Source: Tricholoma matsutake | Taxonomy: Eukaryota > Basidiomycota > Agaricomycetes > Agaricales > Tricholomataceae | Assembly: GCA_026075535.2 (NCBI GenBank) | Contig: AP026547.1 | Span: 1 to 64,000, forward strand | Length of the DNA: 64,000 bases | Direction of reading: 5' to 3' | Notes under the pieces: generated by a model | Seen by the model: only the letters and a program-made list of their open reading frames with translations | Told to the model about the DNA's origin: nothing | The model's database searches: none | Part shown: positions 33,599 through 45,883 of the stretch, in pieces | Layout of the letters: each line of letters begins with the position of its first letter | Position numbering within the stretch: the first letter of the stretch is position 1 | Program-made: the position numbers and the translations under genes

Positions 33599-35451
33599 GT
33601 GCATGGTGTTAATCTCAGTTCGCGTGCAAATAAACAAGAGGCAAATGATGCATTAAACATTCACTCATGTCCTAATTGTAATATATTTTTGACTATATTT
33701 TCTATCGAAGCATCTGAGTCAGAAAATTCTAGAAATTGGTCGAAACATTCTAAAGCTAAGAAAATAGAGGCAGAAAGAAATACAACAATATCTAACAATG
33801 CAGACAATGTTGACAACAATGATAAGCTTCAGTTTCTGCCTGATCCATTAAACAAAACACAGTTTCCACCTGATCCATTGAATGAAACACAGTTTCCACC
33901 TGATCCGTTAAACAAAACACTTGCTCAGAATATTGTTGCTGGTGCATGTAAGAAGATAATGTTGAAGAAGCAGGTTGTGCAGTTTGTGGTGAGTTAACAC
34001 CAAAAACTCAACTTACTTGATTGAAGGCTGTCAAAAATCACTTGCATGTCTTAAAAGCCAGCGGAACAACTCAGATCAAACGTAAAACATTGAATGATAA
34101 AATATGAGAGTATACTGGTCCTGTATTTGACTACAAATGTGATACTATTTGTAATACATGTAGAATGGCTGTCAGAAATGGGAAGGTTCCAAAACTTGCG
34201 CTGGCTCAGGGCTTGTGGCTTGGAGAGGTTCCAACTGAGTTGTCTGGTCTTCACTTTATTGAAAAGCTTCTCATTGCACGTGTTAGACATACCTGCTGCT
34301 TTATTAAAATTTCAACAGGTGGACAAAAGATGAAAGCAAATGTGATTGCATTTGAATCACCAATTCCTAAAGTCTATCATCAGCTTCCCCCTCCAAGAGC
34401 TGATATGGATGATGTTCTTGCAATATTTTTCACAGGTCCTTGTAAACCAACTCAGGAAGGCTATAAAAGATCTTTGGTACTTGTCCAACATAATCATGTA
34501 GCTAAAGCTTTGGAATGGCTGAAATTGAATCATCGTGATTATGCTGATATTGAAATATCACATGAAAATCTTAAAGAATATTCAGAGGATGCACCGCCAT
34601 GTTCAGTTGAATATAAACCTATGACAACCAATAAAATGCCAGAGGGGACTAGTCTCCACAATATGGATGATGAAGATGGCACAGCTGAAGGTGATTGTGC
34701 CTATACAGTTCATGGTCTAACAGGGCAGAAGTTGGATACAATGACCACCAACCAAATCAAGGCATGCACACTTAGGCATTTAAATACTGAAGGGAAGTTT
34801 TTGGTTGTTGGTCATAGCGACAAGTCTGAATCTGCATGGGATAATCCTCAGCTTTATCCAAAAATGTTTCCATGGTTATTTCCATATGGCCTTGGAGGAA
34901 TTGGGTCAGTTTCTGGGCTGTCTGATAAAGAGCATAAAAGACATTTGTTAATGTATCATGACAAAAGATTTCAAACAGATGTTAATTTTCCATTTGTTGC
35001 ATTTAGCCATGAACAGATCAAAGCAAGCACTACACAGAGTTTTTTGTTAGCAGAGAAAGGCAAGTTTCAGTCAGTTATGGACCGACTTTTAAACCTTGAT
35101 CAGCAGGTATTGACTACATTAATTGAAAAGATGACAAGTGGTGAACATGTTACAGCTGAAACTCATGAAGAAAAGAGTTGTTTCCAGGTTATAAAAGATT
35201 TAGATCATATAGCTGGGAATGTCAAGGGTTCAATAACAAGTAAAAAATATATGCAGAATGAAATATGGTCTTTGGTTACTCATTATGGTGCCCCTTTTTG
35301 GTATATAACATTATCTCCTGTGGATGTAAAGCATCCAATATGTTTATACTATGCTGGTTCTGACACTAAGTTTGAACCAACAATTGTTAATGAAGGCAAA
35401 AGAATACAATGCATTTGTAAAAATCCTGTAGCAAGTGCTCGTTTTTTTTAA
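33599..35451 (+). pseudogene. Helitron N-terminal region (Helitron-like N domain)
   Basis: The first part has three 10-residue repeats (QFPPDPLNKT type, 33829-33920). A frameshift near 33970 leads to GCAVCGELTPKTQLT, then in-frame TGA codons at about 34018 and 34105, then the long segment 34165-35451. That segment holds paired cysteines (CDTICNTC), the WLGEVP...LSGLHFIEKLL region and PFWYITLSPVDVKHPICLYY, conserved in the N-terminal part of Helitron Rep/helicase proteins. It ends at a run of T (GTTTTTTTTAA) where the frame slips. Confidence 0.75.
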
Positions 35452-36700
35452 TTTTATGGTTCAAATCTTTATTGAAGAAGTTCTTGGTATGAAGTCAAAT
35501 CATCATGGACTATATGGAGATACACAAGCATATTATGGAACTGTTGAACAGCAGGGTAGACTCACACTTCATATGCATCTTTTGCTCTGGATAAAAGGAT
35601 CAATTACACCAAAAGAGATCTGAGAAAGGATTCTTGATCCAGATTCTAAATTTCGGCAGCGTCTTGTGGAATGGATAGAAAGTTGTTATGCTGGAGAATA
35701 TTGTAATGGCACTCAAGAAGAAGTTATGTCACAAATTGAATCAAATACAAAACTTTCTGAATATATGAACCCAACAGAAACTATGCCTTTTCCTCCTCCT
35801 TCTTGCAATTCATCAGAATCACATAACTCATCAGAATGCATGACCTGTGTGAAATCAAGCACATGGTGGGAATATTTTGGATTAACAGTTGATGATCTCT
35901 TAACCAAGTCAAATATTCACAATTGTAACAGAAACAAAAATAAAGATGGAAGTGTTAATAAAAAACATGCTTACACTGGCTGTATGGATAACAAGTGGGG
36001 AAAATGTAAAGCAAGATTCCCTCAAGCATTGTTTGATCAAACAATAGTAAATGAAGAGACTGGCTCATTAAAAAAAAGAATCATGGTTGAACACTTTCAC
36101 ACCTGTTTTGACTTATATTTTCCGCTGTAATACTGATGTTACATTTCTAATGTCAGGTACTGCTATGAAATCAGTCATTCTTTATGTCTCCGATTATATT
36201 GCTAAAGTGCCCTTGAAAACTCATGTTATATTTGAATCAATAAGATCGGTATTTACTAAAAATATGGAGCTTGTTAATGGTACACTTCCAAACAGGGAGA
36301 AAGCAAGAAGACTAATGGCAAAGGTGGTCAATCTGTTATCTGCAAAAATGGAAATGGGTGCTGGAATGATATCTATGTACTTGCTAGGAAATCCTGATCA
36401 TTATACTAACTGTAGTTTTGTTTCTTTTTACTGGCAAAGTTATGTAAATGAAGTGCGTAAGTTTTGGCATCCTGATGAAAGTACAGAACACAAAGCTAAA
36501 GTTGCCTTGGTAAAACTGCAGGGTAAAATTATAGGTCTGTCACCCATATTTGATTACATGTATCGCGCATCTGAGCTTGAACATATGAATTTATATGATT
36601 GGATTAGAAGATGTACAAAGGAAAGAAGGCTAGATCCAAGTCCAAATTTGCTGATAAAATGGGCTCTACAAATAAAAATGAATTGGATGATAATATAGGT
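35435..36700 (+). pseudogene. Helitron Rep (HUH) domain
   Basis: GRLTLHMHLLLWIKG carries the two histidines of the HUH nickase motif (35561-35605). A TGA near 35621 breaks the frame, which resumes with EWIESCYAGEYCNG. Later segments contain CxxC-like pairs (ECMTCVKS) and, in another frame from 36115, DVTFLMSGTAMKSVILYVSDY, corresponding to the region carrying the catalytic tyrosine in active Rep proteins. Rep nicks and transfers single strands in rolling-circle transposition. Two frameshifts and one stop make this copy inactive. Confidence 0.75.
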
Positions 36701-39603
36701 ATTTCATATGATATAAATGATTTGTCAATGCAATCCGATATAGGTGAAGACAAATATCCAGAACGGTTTTCTGAACTTCTTTCTAATGACAGATTGAATG
36801 CAAAATCTGACGTGTCAGAATCAAAGAAGAAAAGAAAATCCAAGTATACATACTATAGGTTTACTTCTGATCATCCACTTTATAGCAGTCATCATATTAG
36901 GCTAAGCCCAGATAATGAAAGCATAGTCGTTAATTTTATTGGAGCTAACTTACCACAATATGACCAAGGTGATCGAGAATATTATTGCTCTACCATGCTT
37001 ACTCTGTTTAAACCTTGGCGAACCGGAGAAGAACTGAAAACAGATGCTGAAAATTGGGATAGCGCCTTTTCTAATCACACTTTCAATGCAGAACAACAGA
37101 GTTTAATGAAAAATGCAAACATTAGATATGAATGCTTAGATGCAAAAGATGATTACCATGCTCAGATGCAGAAAAATATGAATGTATTACCCACATGGGA
37201 GGAAAACAGTCATAGTTGGGATGATATAGAAGCTGATGGCAATGATTTGTTCAATACAACATATCCTATCAATGATAATGATGAAAGTGTTAATCTTGAT
37301 TTGCTTCAATTAGGAAAGGCAGAGGTAAGACGACTGCGTGATATTATGACAATGAGAAATATAATGACAAACCTTGGTTGGACAAGAGAAAGCCACAATG
37401 CCATTCCTTGTCCTGATGTAGGGTCTCTGCCAATTGAACGAGTTTTAAGTGGTGCAGCATGGAAACATGAGGTTGACAAAAAAAAACAAGAAGTTTTAGA
37501 ACAACGAAGGCAACACATGCCATCAGATGAAATGAGATGTACAGAAACTACTGGCTCTAAGGATTGTACTCCAAATGTTGTAAAGATTGCTGACAAATCA
37601 TACCTGACAAAAAAAGTTAACACTTTGAATGCACAACAAGTAATTTCTCCAATAGTTGAAGAATTTGGCCTGAACAGTGAACAAGAAAAAGCATTTCAGA
37701 TTGTTGCCAATCATGCTAGTAATTCTTATGCTGAACCTTTAAGAATGTATATTGGTGGAATGGGTGGAACAGGAAAATCACAAGTTTTGAAAGCTCTGAC
37801 AAAATTTTTTAACATAAGAAATGAATCATACCATTTCCTTGTTGTAGCCCCAACTGGAAGTGCAGCTTCACTCCTTTCTGGCTCGACTTATCACTCTTTA
37901 TTTGGTATTAATGATTACAATGAAAAGAGCACAACAAACCTGGCTTGAGTTAGATCTCGACTTCTAGGAGTAGATTATATATTTTTAGATGAAGTTTCCA
38001 TGTTGTCATGTCATGATTTATATCGAATTTCAAGTCAGCTTGCTTTTGGTTTAAATGTACCTGACAAACCATTCGGAAGACTAAGCATGGTATTTTCTGG
38101 TGATTTTTCACAGTTGCCACCTGTGGTTGGTGGTGAAAATTCCTCGTTATATAGTCATACAATTGGTGCTATTGCTTCAAAACAATGGTCTCAAGAAGAA
38201 GCAGTAGGCAAATCCTTGTGGCACCAGGTAACCACAGTAGTTATACTCCGGCAGAATATGAGACAAAATAGCCAGACACCTGAAGATTCCAAGTTTCATA
38301 CAGGATTAGAAAATATGAGATATAAGGCTTGCACACCTGCTGACATTTCATTTTTGCAAACTCTAGTTTCATCTAATATTCCAGGTCAAAAATCAATATG
38401 TGACCCTGAGTTCAGAAATGTATCCATAATTACTGCACTCAATGTTCACAAGGATGAAATTAACAGACTAGGGTCTCAACAATTTGCTGCTGAAACAGGA
38501 CAGAAGTTAACACACTTTTATTCAGATGATGTGGCAAAAGTGTCCTCCAAAAAAAACAAGTCCAAGGTGACACAAGTGCTCAAGTGTCATGAGTTACCTG
38601 GTAATTTGCAACAGTTGCTATGGAATCAACCACACAGTACAACAGACAGACATATACCTGGTAAATTGTCCTTGTGTAAAGGTTTACCTATTATGATTCA
38701 CTTTAATGGTGCAACAGAACTTTGTATTACAAAAGGGCAAGAAGCTACTGTTTACGATTGGTGTTCGTCTACAGGTTCACATGGTCAGAGAACATTAGAA
38801 ACACTTTTTGTTAAATTGATCAACCCTCCATCTACCATTCAGTTTGATGGTCTTCCAGAAAACATTGTTCCATTGTACAAAACTACAACACCAGTTTGCT
38901 GTTCATTACCTGATAATTCAAAGTGTACTATTTCTAGAACACAGGTTGAGGCACTATGACTGATTATTCATCCCAAGGTAAGACAAGACCTTTTAATGTA
39001 GTAAATTTGAATGACAACCATTCTCATCAATCTTACTATACTGCATTATCAAGAGGTACATCTGCTGCTGGTACATTAATAACACAGCCATTTCATCCTC
39101 CAAAAATAACAGGAGGTGCTTCTGGTGCTTTAAGACAAGAGTTTAGAGAATTAGAGCTGCTTGATGAAATTACTGATCTGTTATATAATGGTAAGCTGCA
39201 TAAAAGTGTAATTGGTGAGCAAAGAAACATGCTAATTGCATCTTTTAGACTATGGAAAGGATTACACTATGTGCCACGCGCTGTACACAAAGCTATCAGA
39301 TGGAACTCAAGAGATCCTTTACTAGAATCTGAAGTAATAGATGTTAGGTGGAGAATTATAGAAAAGCAGAAGAAAAATGCACTTCAAATTAGTACTACCA
39401 CAACTGCAATATCATCTGTAAAGGCCTATTCAAGTGGCACCAGTGTCAGTTTGAAAAGAAAAATTGGTTGTGTGGCTGTCAATGAAAAGATGATTGTTAA
39501 ACAGCCACATAAAAGATTGAGGGTTAACAGTAATGAAAGTTCTAATGCAACAGGCAATGAAGTTTTACCATATCTCAGTCCCTCTTGGTATAATATGGAG
39601 TAA
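36611..39603 (+). pseudogene. Helitron PIF1-like helicase
   Basis: Walker A is GGMGGTGKSQV (about 37753-37785). Walker B is IFLDEVSMLS (about 37980), just after an in-frame TGA at 37946-37948. The segment FSGDFSQLPPVVGG follows at about 38095. The last motif, YTALSRGTSAAGT (about 39037), lies after a single-base frameshift near 38956. The domain unwinds DNA 5' to 3' during rolling-circle replication of the element. Besides these two lesions it is open, so decay is moderate. Confidence 0.85.
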
Positions 39604-40372
39604 TAACAGTTGTGCATATGATTCTGTCTTTTCTATTCTTTATGCAGTGTGGAAGTCTAATCCGGAGTATTGGAGTCATACTTTTGGTTCTATAAATGGT
39701 GATATACTTGAGGATATATGCAATGGATTTCAGAGTCATTTAGATGGTCAGAGTTTATTAGAAAATGTGAGAGACATATTTAGACATGGACTGGATGACT
39801 TAAGAATTGCTGGCTTGCAGTGGGGTAGGCATACATCAGTGGTTAGATTATTACAGCTTATGTTCACAACACCCACTCAAATTGTGTCCTCACAACTTAC
39901 ATGTTCTCAACAACATACATTGTCTCAAGCTCAAACTCATCAACATTCTGTTAGATCTTGTGTTTTGTCTTCTGGAACTAATCCTTATGTGTCAATACAA
40001 GATTGGATTCAGAATCACCATGAAGGTTCAATGTCTAGATGTTCTGAATGCAATCAACATCTCATATGTTCATATTCTTTTGTGTCAGTTCCACCCATAC
40101 TTATATTTGAATTTGAAGGAAAAACATTAAAGATAGACCCAGAAGTGACAATTGTTAGCAGAAATGATCAGCCTTTTACAATAAAACTGAAAGGTGTTAT
40201 CTATCATGGTGAAGCACATTATGTATCACGCATTGTTGTTAACCAGCAAATATGGTTCCATGATGGTATTATGACTGGTGCTAACATGATATATGAGGGA
40301 CTACTGCAATCCACAACAGATCTAATCCATTGCAGAGGGAAAGAAGCAGTTGTGGCAATATATGCAAAGTGA
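39533..40372 (+). pseudogene. USP-like cysteine protease domain at the Helitron C-terminus
   Basis: After a frameshift near 39590 the Helitron frame continues into WSNNSCAYDSVFSILYAVW, a Cys-box like that of ubiquitin-specific proteases. CSECNQHLICSYSF follows, a Cys-rich finger, and GVIYHGEAHYVSRIV with WFHDGI supplies the expected His box and acidic residue. This order matches the USP fold. Helentron-type elements are known to carry OTU proteases; here the motif order looks like USP. Catalytic residues appear retained, but the frame is broken upstream. Confidence 0.55.
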
Positions 40373-40632
40373 TGGTGAAATACATACTGTACATTACAGT
40401 TGGGATTATAAACTTCTGTGATCCTGATTCCATACTACCTGATCCTCACCTACTAACAGCTGTAATGATAATTTCTTATAGGAATACTGTAATATGTTCC
40501 ATGTTGACTAACTGTAAATTTTTGTTTGTATGACTCATTACCTTAGAATGGAGGACTCGTTCATGCCAGGCTTTAGCCGTGGCCCAATTGGACAAGTGCT
40601 GAGGCCACGTCCGACTTCCAGGTCACCAAGCA

Positions 40633-41250
40633 TCAACCAGGATTGCTGACACGAGCATCATGTAAGACCTGGCCAAAAGTCCACATGTCATCCTCGCGAG
40701 GGATGCCATCATTGATTCCAGATGCAGAATGGTCAGTCTGACGAAAAACTTGTACTGCTTCAATGTCATCGGTGTCGGTCAGGTAATTTGGCACAATCTC
40801 CTCCAGTTCCATCTTCCACTCCCCTTCTTCAAAAGGCCAGAAACCTTCTCGAAGACCTTTCATGACAGATTGAACAAAAGGTTGGTTCGGATGGTTGACA
40901 AGCAGGAGATCCAGTTTGTCGACATCAAATGGGGTTTTGACTTTGATGACATCCCCAAGGGAATGAATGGTTGATTGAATGACAGGATTGTCAAGTAGAT
41001 GTTGTGGTGGAGAAGGCAGTGGTGGGGCAATCTCAGTATAATGGGCAGAAGGAGAAATTTCATTAGCAGAACTATTTGTCCATATATACCCTCTTCGAAA
41101 ATGAGGAGGCGCGAGAATGTCATTTGATTTATAGTTAACAGAGGGAATAGAACTACTAAACTGTCGAGGGTGAGTAAAGCTCTGACTGAACTCACAGCTC
41201 TTCTCCAAGGCATGACTCTCACTTCTGTCGAGACTGGAGAGAAGATGAAC
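40633..41250 (-). pseudogene. RT N-terminal fragment of a DIRS-like retroelement
   Basis: On the minus strand, overlapping the end of the Gag frame in a different phase. It encodes NHPNQPFVQSVMKGLREGFW followed by TDHSASGINDGIPRED and TFGQVLHDARVSNPG, the segment that leads into the reverse transcriptase of an agaricomycete-specific retroelement group, probably DIRS/tyrosine-recombinase type. It stops at 40633 and the rest of Pol is absent. Confidence 0.55.
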
Positions 41251-42463
41251 ATTTTTCGCTGTCTCTAGCTTGGTGTCCTTCACCACAAACACAGCAGACT
41301 CCGTGCTTGTGCTTGTTTGGACAAGGATCCGATACACAGCTGCCCAAGCTCCAGTTCCTACATGGCACATCCGCACACTTTGTTGATGGAGAAGGCAGAT
41401 TAGAGTTGGAAGCTGAGCATTTAGAGGAAGAGCAAGGAACACTGGATGCATTGGGAACCCGAAGCATTTGAGTGAGGAGAGGGAAGTTAAGGTGGTCACG
41501 GTCGTCCAGATGATATGGCTTCCGCGTGTACTTGTCATGAACATGAACGTCGAACTCGATAGCAACCAGTGGATTAGGAGAAGCACGGAAGAGGTCCATA
41601 ACAATGGTCCGGTAGGTGTGCAGTTCTTCAGTGCGATGACAAAAGAAGAAACAAACCCCAGAAGTAAAAACCCGAATCCAGTCCGCTTCAGTGTGTAACA
41701 TGCGTTTTGGGAAAGCTTGTTCTTTCTTAACCAATGCGAAATCGGCTCCGAAGTCCTTAGGATCATCGTGATGATCATACCCTTTTTCCATCAAGGCAAA
41801 CAACTTCTCAAAATCGACGAACTGATCGAGAATGATCTTGCACCAGATTGTATGAGGTAAGGGATCTGATACTGGAGCAAACTGAGCCTTTGCGACGAGG
41901 ACATCCTGAACTGATTGGGGACTGTAGGCAGTGAGAAGAACTTGGGTTTCGTTGATATGCTTGTCGGATTGAGAAGCTTCAGACAAGATGGAGAGGTGAG
42001 GAGCTTTTGCGAGGACTGATGCTGGAATTGCCCCTTTATCGGCGAGACCGAGAAGAGTAACAAGCTCGTTGGATAGGAGGTTATTAGGGGTTTGGTCAGA
42101 TGTACTTCCATGAATGTCATTGACGCTTGAATGAAGGAGAGCCCAACCGACCGATTCCGCAATGCTGCTTGGTGGGACGTTGCCTGGAGTGGTGGAGTCA
42201 GGGGCAGCCACAGGCTGTTCAGGAGTGGCAGGACGTTGCTGATCAAGGTGCCGCCTAAGCTCATCGACATAATCCCTTGTCTCATTTGAGGATAAACCTG
42301 TGTCTTGGAGAGCATTGATAAAGCTGGCTCCTGAAAGGGTTCCTGCGGCCGCTCGGTCAAGAAGCTGATGACAGGCTTCGACTTGAGTCTGGACCGACTG
42401 AATATTAGCCATGACTTCCGCACTCGAAAGCCCTGATGCAGGAGGTTCATCAACATGTGACAT
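41219..42463 (-). CDS. Gag-like protein of the DIRS-like retroelement, intact frame
   Basis: 414 residues without a stop. The N-terminal 90 residues are helical and Gln/Asp-rich. The middle holds SIAESVGWALLHSSVND and ADKGAIPASVLAKAPHLS, typical of this agaricomycete Gag family. The C-terminus has a CCCH-like Cys/His cluster: CADVPCRNWSLGSCVSDPC, then KHGVCCVCGEGHQARD. It presumably packages element RNA. The frame overlaps the downstream Pol frame, suggesting a frameshift strategy. Start at the ATG at 42463; 42504 opens another frame. Confidence 0.65.
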   Translation of the reverse strand: MSHVDEPPASGLSSAEVMANIQSVQTQVEACHQLLDRAAAGTLSGASFINALQDTGLSSNETRDYVDELRRHLDQQRPATPEQPVAAPDSTTPGNVPPSSIAESVGWALLHSSVNDIHGSTSDQTPNNLLSNELVTLLGLADKGAIPASVLAKAPHLSILSEASQSDKHINETQVLLTAYSPQSVQDVLVAKAQFAPVSDPLPHTIWCKIILDQFVDFEKLFALMEKGYDHHDDPKDFGADFALVKKEQAFPKRMLHTEADWIRVFTSGVCFFFCHRTEELHTYRTIVMDLFRASPNPLVAIEFDVHVHDKYTRKPYHLDDRDHLNFPLLTQMLRVPNASSVPCSSSKCSASNSNLPSPSTKCADVPCRNWSLGSCVSDPCPNKHKHGVCCVCGEGHQARDSEKCSSSLQSRQK

Positions 42464-42504
42464 AGGTGAACAAAAGATGGCGAGTAAAAGGAGCTAGAAG
42501 CCAT

Positions 42505-43461
42505 GACAAAGTGTGAAGCACTTGATGAAGCTGTAAGGATTCAACTAGAGAGAGAAGCCGATGCTGATAGTTCTCAGTTGAATCAATGCAAAAAAGCTCA
42601 GAGAATGTACAAAACATGCCTCAGAGGGCGATGCTCGATTCGATGGCTATTTTGAAAGGTGAGATCAGATCAGAAAGGATGTGTGGCACACACTCACATG
42701 TGTTGCTCAAAGACCAGATGAGAGTAAGAGGGAAAGCAACACAGGGAGGCTCCTATCCAATGCCTAAAACTGTCCGTGACGAGGCCTCGGCTAGACCTCT
42801 AGCACCAAGTCACAAATGACACTGAATAGGAGGGGGAGCAGAGCTTGGCACAGATAGCGGAGCTAGATGCGGTAATGATCGAAGATCAGAGTGGCACAGA
42901 GGCCTACGAAAACGCTCCTTACCCCTGGAACCTGCTTTTACGATGAACATTGAAATTTGTGCCACGATGCCGATCACTTAAACTTTATTTAAATGTCGGT
43001 ATATGAAGACAAGTCCTCGTAAATACCTGCAATATGACCCTTTAGAAAACACATCACGTGACATTTTACAGATCTTTTACAGATCTTACGATCGATGTGC
43101 CCGATCCCAAATGCGTGTGTCGAACAATGAGAATTGGGCGTGGCAGAATTTGTATCGAATTTCTGATTTAGTTCATGTACATGAATTGGAATCCTTCCAA
43201 GTGCACTGGCTCATGTGCCGCCACTTGTGTTCCCCAATGTCACCTCCAACCTTCTTAACACCATTGAAGACCTTGTCGAGGATGCCGGCCATCTTGTGGT
43301 GGACTCCTCCTTTTCTGTTGATGAGTTATCATGTCCGAGAAACAACGCTTGAGGGTTTTGCTCTCCTCTGCAGTATAGTAAACCTAAATAAGAATAAAGT
43401 TTGCATGCATGGATTTTGAGTGGGACTTCCATCCCTCGGAATTGAAATGCCACATATGCGA
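42505..43461. other. Intergenic, no supported gene
   Basis: Short frames on both strands lack domains. A 50-codon helical frame (42503-42655) overlaps the 5' side of the Gag-like gene and may be chance. Nothing else was recognised. Confidence 0.4.
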
Positions 43462-44815
43462 TCACCCTTCTTCCTCACTCTCGTCCCCCTCAAAGTGATT
43501 TCTTTCTTCTCCTGTGTCCTCTTCAATGGGGGCCCCTTCAACATTTGTCACGCTATGCTCATCTGTCACCACTTCCCTCTGTTCCATATCCGATTCTCGC
43601 TGACTCTGATGCCTATTCATTTCTGTCAGTGGTAGTTGGCCTGGGGATGCTCGATCCGATGTGCCTTCATTCACTCCCCCCATCCGAATATCACGACCCA
43701 GTATGCGAATGTTGGCTGAGTCAGCATCATCCGAGTCATCACCATCGGGACCATCAGGAATTCAATCCTCGTGGATGCCTTGGATCATGTAGTAGGGGGG
43801 ATAGCGCTGTCGATGAAGCTTGAAAAAGAATGATAGATCGTCGAGAGGTGTGTCGTCCAGAAGTCGGTTGGCTTCATGGACAAGATGTTTGCACAGCAGG
43901 AACCGACTGATAAGATAAGCAGGGCAGCTGCATGTCCACCAATCGATCTCCGTGAGGTACTTGCCACTTGGTCGATGCTCTTCCACTTCCAACTGGGCAA
44001 GGCGTTCAGCACGACCTTTGGTGTTTTTGGGTGCTTTCAACCACTTGAGCTGCTTCTCAGTCAGACAGTGTTCATCACAGTTGCTCATGTTGATCCAATC
44101 TGCACGAAAGTCCACCTGCCAAGAAGCCAGCTGCTTAGGCCTTCCGATCTGCCGTAAATCCATAACATAGTCCAGTGTCCTTCGAACGCGAGGCAGAATG
44201 TCGTCGAGCATAATATGGGTAACAAGGTCAAGTCGAGGTCGATTAAATTCCTGCAAGTTCCTATGTTTCAGATTATGCCAGAAGCTCTCAACGATCATCG
44301 TCGTCTTCAGGACATAGATTGCGGAATCAGCGGACCTCGCCCACAAAGGCCATTGCTTTGGGTTGTACCACCGATTCCATAAATATGCCCAGGCCTGTGA
44401 TAAGTCATTCTGAAAGCAGAACTTGTACATCTCTTTGACGGCCCGATGGTAAATTTCCTCTGATGTCCAACGCATTTTGCTCTCATCATCAGCAGGAATT
44501 TGTGGATGAAGATGTAGGTGGATGCAAAACTTATCAACAATTGTCGGCCGATGTTCCAGTGGACAAAAAATTGGCAGGTCAGCCTTGTTTATTTTCAGAG
44601 GTGCCGGCCAGACTGGAATGCGTGTATCCCCTGCAGTTATCAACACAAGGACTGGTGGTCAACAAGTCAATGGTGGCTGGACATGGCTCATGAGTAATTA
44701 ATGATGGTAACAGTATATATGATTTACATACTGTCGCAGGCTGTACAATCTCATCATCCAGCCTTTTGCATTTCACATCATCGTTGTGGACACCATCTTC
44801 CAGCCAACCTGACAT
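43462..44815 (-). pseudogene. MULE-type transposase C-terminal part with SWIM zinc finger, one in-frame TGA
   Basis: Exon 44728-44815, intron 44631-44727 (GTAAAT donor, CTGCAG acceptor), then exon 43762-44630, giving 318 residues to a TGA at 43762-43764. The same frame then continues as an acidic tail (GPDGDDSDDADSANIR) to 43462. The body has WHNLKHRNLQEFNRPRLD and a SWIM finger, C263-S-C265 with C276-K-H278, as in Mutator-like transposases and SWIM proteins. The catalytic DDE core is missing, so this is a C-terminal fragment or a domesticated SWIM protein. The stop may be a genuine end with the tail lost, or a recent nonsense change. Confidence 0.65.
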
Positions 44816-45883
44816 GACACCTGGGGCCCAAGTCGCCTTTGGGTAGGTGTTTGAACAAATTTTGAAAACATGTCTCGGAAAGTGGGTCCTGATGACTACT
44901 GGTCTTCGGCTTTCTTGACAGTGTTTATATGCTTCTTACCTAGGCTTTTGTGTAGTAAAAACATGAATATAATAAACTGTGTAATTGGCAGTGCGATGCC
45001 AGTTTGAGGGGATACCAAAAGGTAGGCTTTTGAACACTTTTAGTCACATCAGTCACTGTTCCTGGCATGCCGAATTCAATCTCAGCATGCCAAACAAAGT
45101 CGCGTTTTCCTTGCACACGATATCGACTATGCACTTCAATCTCCACTTTCTAAGAGATTGTCATGCTGAACACATAGTCACCGCAAATGCTCTATCCTGT
45201 TTGCTATTGTACCTGTAAATTGCTAGGAGGCTTCTCAAATAGGTAGAATTCATTTGTGTCAGTTTTTTATAGAAATTTCAATTCATAAAAACCATCGAGA
45301 CACTGTTCTTTCCCAATCAAGGCAAATCTGGACTTTCACAACCGAAATTCCACAACCATGCAGCTCTCTTCTACAAAATAAATTCCATACAATATTTTGT
45401 AGTTACAGTAACTGCTTATCCCGAGAATACCAAGGGCTGAAGTGGACAGGAAGTGGTAGAAATTTCAACTGTTCAAACACCTACTGTTGGAGCAGACTAT
45501 ATACGCTGCACAGGGGAAGAGACAACACATTCCTTACAACCTACCTGGGGTTTAGTTAGACTTACAGCTAGGGTTAGCAGAGGTAAGAACACTATATTCC
45601 TACTATAGTACAGGTTCTCCTTATATACATAATAGTAAGGATATCACATGACTCCAGAGGAATATGCATATGAAACATGTATCAATATTGGTAATTAATG
45701 TGGGAGAATATGCACATGCAACAATATTATATCTCGGCTGCCAAAAAGGGGGTGAGGTTTAGGATGTTATGATGTTTGTTGAGGAGGTGGAGTGGAGTGG
45801 TCATTTCAGAACAGGGATGGATCAATAGGGGGGTCATTCACATTGTTGCCTGACATGGGTCCCATGTACCTCATGTACATGTC
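44816..45883. other. Intergenic, nothing recognised
   Basis: There is no frame with a domain and no clear repeat. TATACATAATAGTAAGGATAT near 45622 is merely AT-rich. Confidence 0.4.

Larger units (their letters stand above)
32290..40545 (+). mobile_element. Helitron, autonomous type but inactivated
   Basis: An AT-rich block, visibly different in composition from its neighbours, carries Helitron N-terminal, HUH Rep, PIF1-type helicase and a C-terminal protease-like domain on the plus strand. It is broken by at least six stops or frameshifts. The termini (5' TC and 3' CTRR with a hairpin) could not be placed, so the edges are approximate. Near the left edge AACATGTTTAACATGGAT-type segments repeat (32312-32395). 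Confidence 0.8.
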
